Assembly: GCA_030605675.1 (NCBI GenBank)
Contig: JAUWHV010000097.1
Coordinates: 1-9,478, forward strand
Reading direction: 5' to 3'
Origin: Deltaproteobacteria bacterium
GTDB lineage: Bacteria > Desulfobacterota > Dissulfuribacteria > Dissulfuribacterales > UBA3076
DNA length: 9,478 nucleotides
Every line of letters begins with the position of its first letter. The stretch's first letter is position 1. Of the stretch, positions 5,526 through 9,478 are shown piece after piece. Position numbers and translations under genes: made by a program. The notes below the pieces were generated by a model. It searched no databases, had not been told where the DNA came from, and was given only the letters and a program-made list of their open reading frames with translations.

Positions 5526-7307
5526 ATGCCGAAAAAGAGACGGTTGCTCTGGCAACTCTATCCATCCTATCTATTGATCACTATCATCTCTCTGATAGCT
5601 GTAACATGGTATGCATCCGTGTCATTGAAGCATTTCTTTCTTGAACAAACTGCTTCCGATCTCAAAGTACGAGCCCACCTTTTTGAGAAACAGGTCTTGG
5701 AACATATTGATCCCCTGGATGAAAAGGCTATTGACCTGTTGTGCAAGAAAATCGGCAAGAGTGCTGCAACCCGTATTACCATCATACTTCCCTCTGGTAA
5801 GGTCGTTGGAGATTCTGAGAAGGACCCTGCAAAAATGGATAATCATGTGGACAGGCCGGAATTCATTGAGGCCCTGAACGGGCCTTCAGGCACATCTACA
5901 CGGTACAGCCGGACACTGGAAAAGGATATGATGTACGTGGGGATACCTGTTAAAAAGAAAAACCATATCCTTGCGGTTGTTCGCACATCCGTCCCTGTGA
6001 ATGACATAGATTTGGTCTTGAAGAGTATGAAGATCAAGATTGCGTTCGGATGCCTTGTTGTAGCTGTATTTGCTGCGATGCTCAGTCTGTTTGTTTCTCG
6101 CCGCATTACCCGTCCCATTGAGCAGATCAAGATCTGGGCAGAGTCCATCGCTCGTGGCGAATTACGGCTCAGACCACCTGTCGCTGAATCCGAGGAAATC
6201 GGGGCACTTTCCGAGTCGCTGAATCGGATGGCCGTTGAGCTTCGTGAACATATTAATACTGTCATGCGGCAGCGAAACGAGATTAAAGCCGTGCTTTCCA
6301 GCATGGTTGAAGGAGTTATTGCCGTAGATATGGAAGAGCGGGTTATCAGTATGAATCATGCTGCTGCAAAGATGTTCGGATGTGATCTTGCTGAGGCCCA
6401 AGGCCGGAGCATCCAGGAGGTGGTCAGGAATACTGTCCTTCAGGAATTTGTGAAAAATTCATTGTCCAGCCAGGAGGCGGTTGAAAAGGAAATTGTCCTG
6501 TCCTCTAATGGCGATCGGTTTCTTAACGGGCACGGCACGTTGCTCCGTGATGCAGAAGGGAAGCAAATCGGCGCACTTATCGTTTTGAATGATGTGACAC
6601 GCCTTCTGAGACTTGAAAAAATCCGGCGCGAGTTTGTTGCCAATGTGTCCCATGAGATAAAAACCCCGATTACAGCCATTAAGGGGTTTGTGGAGACTCT
6701 CCGGGATGGTGCAGTGGAGAATCATGAGGATGCCGAACGGTTTCTGGAAATCATCAGCAAACACGTAGATCGCCTCGAGGCCATTATTGAAGATCTTCTA
6801 AGCCTTTCCAGAATTGAGCGGGAGGCTGAAAGAGAAAAAGTCGTGCTGGATGAGGGCAGGATTAAGGACGTGCTCGAAACCGCTATCCAGATCTGCGAGG
6901 CCGGCGCCATGGCCAAGAAAATAGAGGTTGAGCTGTCTTGTGCTAAAGAAATGGTCGCAAATTTGGATCCCCAGCTCCTTGAACAGGCTATTGTGAACCT
7001 TATTGATAACGCCATCAAGTACAGTAACGATGGGGACACTGTTCGGGTAGAGGCCCTTCAAAGAGAAAATGAAATCATTATCAGCGTGCATGATCAGGGC
7101 TGCGGCATAGAGAAAAAACACTTACCCCGGCTCTTTGAGCGATTTTACCGTGTAGACATGGCAAGGAGCCGGCAAATGGGCGGGACCGGCCTTGGTCTTG
7201 CCATTGTCAAACATATCGCCCAGGCCCATGGCGGCCGCGTGGCTGTTGAGAGTATCCCCGGAAAGGGGAGCACTTTTTCAATCCATCTTCCCAAAGCATC
7301 TGTATGA
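5526..7307 (+). CDS. phoR: Phosphate regulon sensor histidine kinase PhoR
   Basis: Inner-membrane kinase that phosphorylates PhoB under phosphate limitation. It has 593 residues, longer than E. coli PhoR (about 430) and closer to the Bacillus form. Order: transmembrane helix about 12-34; extracytoplasmic sensor about 35-168, with the PSGKVVGDSEKDP and HVDRPEFIEAL stretches typical of PhoR; second helix about 170-190; HAMP about 191-243; PAS about 250-360 (VEGVIAVDMEERVISMNHAA); HisKA with His376 in FVANVSHEIKTPI; ATPase domain with N box (EQAIVNLIDNAIKYS, 486-500), G1 (DQGCGIE, 523-529), F box (FERFYRVD) and G2 (GGTGLGLAIVKH, 552-563). ATG 5526 has AAGGA 8 bp upstream; the frame is open earlier, inside phoB, but those residues are unlike the family. 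Confidence 0.96.
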   Translation: MPKKRRLLWQLYPSYLLITIISLIAVTWYASVSLKHFFLEQTASDLKVRAHLFEKQVLEHIDPLDEKAIDLLCKKIGKSAATRITIILPSGKVVGDSEKDPAKMDNHVDRPEFIEALNGPSGTSTRYSRTLEKDMMYVGIPVKKKNHILAVVRTSVPVNDIDLVLKSMKIKIAFGCLVVAVFAAMLSLFVSRRITRPIEQIKIWAESIARGELRLRPPVAESEEIGALSESLNRMAVELREHINTVMRQRNEIKAVLSSMVEGVIAVDMEERVISMNHAAAKMFGCDLAEAQGRSIQEVVRNTVLQEFVKNSLSSQEAVEKEIVLSSNGDRFLNGHGTLLRDAEGKQIGALIVLNDVTRLLRLEKIRREFVANVSHEIKTPITAIKGFVETLRDGAVENHEDAERFLEIISKHVDRLEAIIEDLLSLSRIEREAEREKVVLDEGRIKDVLETAIQICEAGAMAKKIEVELSCAKEMVANLDPQLLEQAIVNLIDNAIKYSNDGDTVRVEALQRENEIIISVHDQGCGIEKKHLPRLFERFYRVDMARSRQMGGTGLGLAIVKHIAQAHGGRVAVESIPGKGSTFSIHLPKASV

Positions 7308-7404
7308 AATCAGCCCGTGAGAAACCTGTTGATCCTGGGGATGACGTCTTTTTTGCCGGATCTATGCGCCAGTTTGATAGACTCAATTTATTGTAGAGGT
7401 GCTA

Positions 7405-8004
7405 GTGTTTGGCGACATTTATACAGGAGGACCAATCGAGTGGATTTCCACAGTAGGAGTCACTTTTGTTTTGATTTTCCTGGCCGAAATAGGGGACAAG
7501 AGCCAACTGGTCTGCATGACTCTGGCCGCAAATTACCGAGCCCTTCCGGTACTCGTCGGAGCAACTTTTGCCTTTGCATTTCTTAATCTCTTGGCGGTTT
7601 TATTCGGGGCCGCCCTGGCTAACTGGCTTCCGGAGAACATGATAAATATCAGCGTGGCTGTGCTGTTTGCGGCATTTGGCATCCATGTCCTGCGTGCGAA
7701 AAAGAAAGATATGGATCAGGAAATATCTGAAAAAAGCAATCACAGCATACTGATTACAACCTTTCTGCTAATCCTTATGGCAGAGTTGGGTGATAAAACC
7801 CAAATCGCCGTTGCAGGGCTGAGCAGCGCTGCCGGCCCTATGCCGGTCTGGCTCGGCGCTACGCTGGCGTTGAGCTTTATATCCACCATCGGGGTGCTGG
7901 TTGGAAGTAGACTTCTTCAACGCATCCCCATGGTCTTGCTGTACCGCATGAGCGGCGCATTCTTTTTGATCTTTGCTGCTTTTGCATTGAGCAGGGTGTT
8001 TTGA
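7405..8004 (+). CDS. Gdt1/TMEM165/UPF0016-family membrane protein, probable cation (Mn2+) exporter
   Basis: A polytopic inner-membrane protein of 199 residues, the usual two-repeat form of this family. The signature E-x-G-D-K-[TS] occurs twice: LAEIGDKSQ (26-34) and MAELGDKTQ (125-133). Each sits in a hydrophobic helix, and a charged loop (RAKKKDMDQEISEK) separates the halves. Bacterial members studied so far export Mn2+ (MneA/Mnx type), while eukaryotic ones move Mn2+/Ca2+ against H+; the ion here is inferred. The start is uncertain: GTG 7405 has GAGG 5 bp upstream, GTG 7399 overlaps that site, and a strong AGGAGG lies inside the frame at 7425-7430. It follows phoR by 97 bp in the same direction with no terminator seen, so it may be cotranscribed. 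Confidence 0.88.
   Translation: MFGDIYTGGPIEWISTVGVTFVLIFLAEIGDKSQLVCMTLAANYRALPVLVGATFAFAFLNLLAVLFGAALANWLPENMINISVAVLFAAFGIHVLRAKKKDMDQEISEKSNHSILITTFLLILMAELGDKTQIAVAGLSSAAGPMPVWLGATLALSFISTIGVLVGSRLLQRIPMVLLYRMSGAFFLIFAAFALSRVF
7425..7430 (+). promoter_or_regulatory. Strong Shine-Dalgarno-like AGGAGG inside the Gdt1-family gene start region
   Basis: A perfect AGGAGG with no in-frame ATG, GTG or TTG at a workable distance. The nearby GTG (7440) is in another frame, and the in-frame codons after it are CCA, ATC, GAG, TGG and ATT. Either it is chance within the code for TGGP, or translation uses a rare ATC (7435) or ATT (7444) start near where the family homology begins. Confidence 0.25.
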
Positions 8005-8046
8005 TTAAATTCGCTGCCTACGACGGAACTCTTTTTTGAACGGTTT

Positions 8047-8083
8047 TGAACCTTTGAACCCTGAACCTCTGAACCCGTGAACG
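8047..8083. repeat. 7-8-bp-period TGAACC repeat in the convergent spacer
   Basis: TGAACC occurs at 8047, 8055, 8062 and 8070, then TGAACG at 8078, with steps of 8, 7, 8 and 8 bp. The right end forms a small hairpin, CCCGTGA (8074-8080) with TTACGGG (8085-8091), including one G-U pair. No T-run follows on either strand, so this is not a convincing terminator. It lies between the Gdt1-family gene and the oppositely oriented slipin gene; nothing else was seen in 8005-8105. Confidence 0.7.
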
Positions 8084-8105
8084 CTTACGGGGATATCAAC
8101 CCTGT

Positions 8106-8912
8106 TCATTTGCCCGCTTCTATTTCAGGCGTAACAGGCTCATTCACGTCTTTCTGGGATTTGAGTCTGTTGGCTATTTCCACGAAGGGTGTGAAAAGAT
8201 CAATGGGAATCGGGAACAGGGTGGTTGAGTTGTTTTCCGTGGCTACTTCCCTTAGGGTCTGGAGGTACCTGAGCTGCAGGGCCGCGGGTGCCTTGTTTAT
8301 GATATTCGCAGCATCGGCCAGCTTTCTTGCTGCCTGGAACTCACCTTCTGCGTTGATGACCTTTGACCGGCGTTCCCGCTCGGCCTCGGCCTGTTTTGCC
8401 ATTGCCCTTTTCATCTCGTCCGGGAGGTCTATCTCTTTCACTTCCACCTTGCTGACTTTGATTCCCCAAGGCTCGGTGTCGAGGTCTAATATCTCCTGAA
8501 TCTGGGCATTAATTTTATCTCTCTCTGCCAGGAGCTCGTCAAGTTCGGCCTGCCCGCAGACACTCCTGAGGGTGGTCTGAGCCAGTTGGGAAGTGGCGAA
8601 AAGGAAGTTTTCCACCTCAATTACCGCCCTTCTTGAATCAAGTACCCTGAAATAGACCACTGCACTCACCTTTATGGATACGTTATCCCTGGTAATGATA
8701 TCCTGTGGTGGAACATCAAGGGTAACGATCCGAAGGTCAATTTTCTTCATCTTATCAATTACAGGAATAAGTATTATCAGGCCCGGGCCCTTGGTCTTAA
8801 TGACACGACCCAGCCTGAAGATTACGCCTCGTTCGTATTCGTTCAGTATGCGAATGGCCGATATCAGAAAAGCAATGATCAAAAAAAGCAGAAAAGCGAG
8901 AGAAATTGTCAT
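8106..8912 (-). CDS. Slipin (stomatin-like SPFH/band-7 membrane protein)
   Basis: A 268-residue bacterial stomatin that anchors in the inner membrane and forms large oligomers tied to membrane microdomain organisation. An N-terminal hydrophobic segment (about 3-22) is followed by ILNEYERGVIFRLGRV (22-37), the hallmark start of the SPFH domain. Further family motifs are KGPGLIILIPVIDKM (41-55), DNVSIKVSAVVYFRV (76-90), QAELDELLAERDKIN (121-135) and EPWGIKVSKVEVKEIDLP (147-164). A charged helix AKQAEAERERRSKVINAEGE (172-191) ends in the common PIPIDLF segment. GGAGG lies 6 bp before the ATG. The start overlaps the NfeD stop by 4 bp (ATGA), the usual stomatin-NfeD operon arrangement with NfeD first. 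The precise physiological role of these pairs is poorly known. Confidence 0.93.
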   Translation of the reverse strand: MTISLAFLLFLIIAFLISAIRILNEYERGVIFRLGRVIKTKGPGLIILIPVIDKMKKIDLRIVTLDVPPQDIITRDNVSIKVSAVVYFRVLDSRRAVIEVENFLFATSQLAQTTLRSVCGQAELDELLAERDKINAQIQEILDLDTEPWGIKVSKVEVKEIDLPDEMKRAMAKQAEAERERRSKVINAEGEFQAARKLADAANIINKAPAALQLRYLQTLREVATENNSTTLFPIPIDLFTPFVEIANRLKSQKDVNEPVTPEIEAGK

Positions 8913-9478
8913 GACTTGCCTCCATGGGTCCTTGAGACCCGTAATTTAAGTCCTTCTATATCTATTACTTTTACCTCAGTATCCACAGGTATGGTCTCCT
9001 CGCTTACAGCAGTCCAGAGCTCTCCATGCAAAAAGACCTGTCCACCCCTATTTCCTACTGTCTTCCGGACAAGGCCTTTTTCACCTATAAGACCTTCTGC
9101 CCCGGATTTGGGCCTGGAGAGGGTGGCCCTGGTCGCCAGATAGGTAATAGCGGCCATAAAGGAGCCGACTCCCAGCAGAGTAGTCCAAAGCACATTAGTG
9201 TCAATGGAGATTCCGGTCTTCGGCGTATCGAAAAGCATCATGGAGCCCAGAAGGAGGGCAGCCAGACCTGCTACCCCCAGTATGCCGTGGCTGGCAATTA
9301 TTAGCTCCATTACAAACAGGACTACTGCCAGGAGCAACAGAAGCAGGCCGGCAGTACTTACAGGGAGGGCCTGGAGGGCAAACAGACCCAGAAGCAGGCA
9401 TATGGCCCCTATGGTCCCAGGGAAAATGGTCCCGGGATGGGCAAACTCAAAATAGAGCCCTGTCATACCGATCATCAT
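8909..9478 (-). CDS. NfeD family protein, C-terminal part (5' end outside window)
   Basis: Operon partner of the slipin. The visible 189 residues run from the right edge, where the frame is still open, to a TGA overlapping the slipin start. GLYFEFAHPGTIFPG (7-21) begins a block of four or so helices (about 18-82: GAICLLLGLFALQALP, LLLLLLAVVLFVMEL, ILGVAGLAALLLGSMMLF), with another at about 92-115. The last 65 residues, from about GAEGLIGEKGLVRKT, form the soluble OB-fold domain that binds the stomatin partner. The segment GLYFEFAHPG is what follows the ClpP-like serine-protease domain in long NfeD proteins, so I infer a long form whose protease part lies beyond the window. The ATG at the very edge is probably internal. 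Confidence 0.9.
   Translation of the reverse strand: MMIGMTGLYFEFAHPGTIFPGTIGAICLLLGLFALQALPVSTAGLLLLLLAVVLFVMELIIASHGILGVAGLAALLLGSMMLFDTPKTGISIDTNVLWTTLLGVGSFMAAITYLATRATLSRPKSGAEGLIGEKGLVRKTVGNRGGQVFLHGELWTAVSEETIPVDTEVKVIDIEGLKLRVSRTHGGKS

Noticed and set aside
5843..7121. Several minus-strand frames of 79-153 residues opposite phoR
   Set aside because: They are Ser/Arg/Ile-rich antisense shadows of a gene with all kinase motifs intact, with no family resemblance.
7308..7404. Possible manganese (yybP-ykoY) riboswitch before the Gdt1-family gene
   Set aside because: The gap is only about 97 bp and I could not see the conserved paired helices or a following terminator or anti-terminator.
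7317..7586. 89-residue plus-strand frame overlapping the start of the Gdt1-family gene
   Set aside because: Basic, Ser/Arg-rich sequence typical of a frame-shifted shadow; the overlapping frame has the repeated EXGDK motifs and membrane helices.
8074..8091. Terminator for the convergent genes
   Set aside because: The hairpin has seven pairs including a G-U, and neither strand has a T-run after it.

Overview
The window is from a Gram-negative bacterium and carries most of a phosphate-starvation (Pho) locus, followed by two small membrane-protein loci. An outer-membrane porin with a signal peptide, a PhoR with a large extracytoplasmic sensor domain, a slipin/NfeD pair and A/T-rich short intergenic repeats together suggest Desulfobacterota (former Deltaproteobacteria) or a near relative. 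This placement is an inference from gene content and style; there is no rRNA or other marker gene here.

Layout, left to right. (1) 1-2899, plus strand: the 3' end of pstC, then pstA, pstB and phoU. These encode the high-affinity phosphate ABC transporter and its regulator; pstS and most of pstC lie off the left edge. The pstC-pstA junction is unusual: about 240 bp holding a GC-rich palindrome, a possible gene remnant and a 7-bp-period repeat, while the other junctions in the operon are only 6 and 13 bp. (2) 2900-3180: a long A/T-rich hairpin built from 8-bp repeats, then four 11-bp-spaced motifs resembling a PhoB box, then a -10-like element. (3) 3181-4578: a porin, closed by a clear rho-independent terminator. 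(4) 4636-4834: a second hairpin, a second four-unit candidate PhoB array, and -10-like elements. (5) 4835-7307: phoB and phoR, 4 bp apart. (6) 7405-8004: a Gdt1/UPF0016-family membrane protein (probable cation, perhaps Mn2+, exporter). (7) 8005-8105: a convergent spacer with a TGAACC repeat. (8) 8106-9478, minus strand: a slipin and the C-terminal part of a long-form NfeD, overlapping by 4 bp.

How it works together: PhoR, restrained by PhoU and the Pst transporter when phosphate is plentiful, phosphorylates PhoB when phosphate is scarce. PhoB-P would then act at the candidate boxes before the porin and before phoB itself, raising outer-membrane uptake and amplifying its own synthesis. The porin position inside the pst-pho cluster suggests a phosphate or anion channel, comparable in role to OprP/PhoE though of another family.

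I see no CRISPR array, transposase, tRNA or rRNA, and no evidence of a wholly new system. The most interesting signals are the two matching 11-bp-period arrays and the repeat-laden break inside the pst operon.
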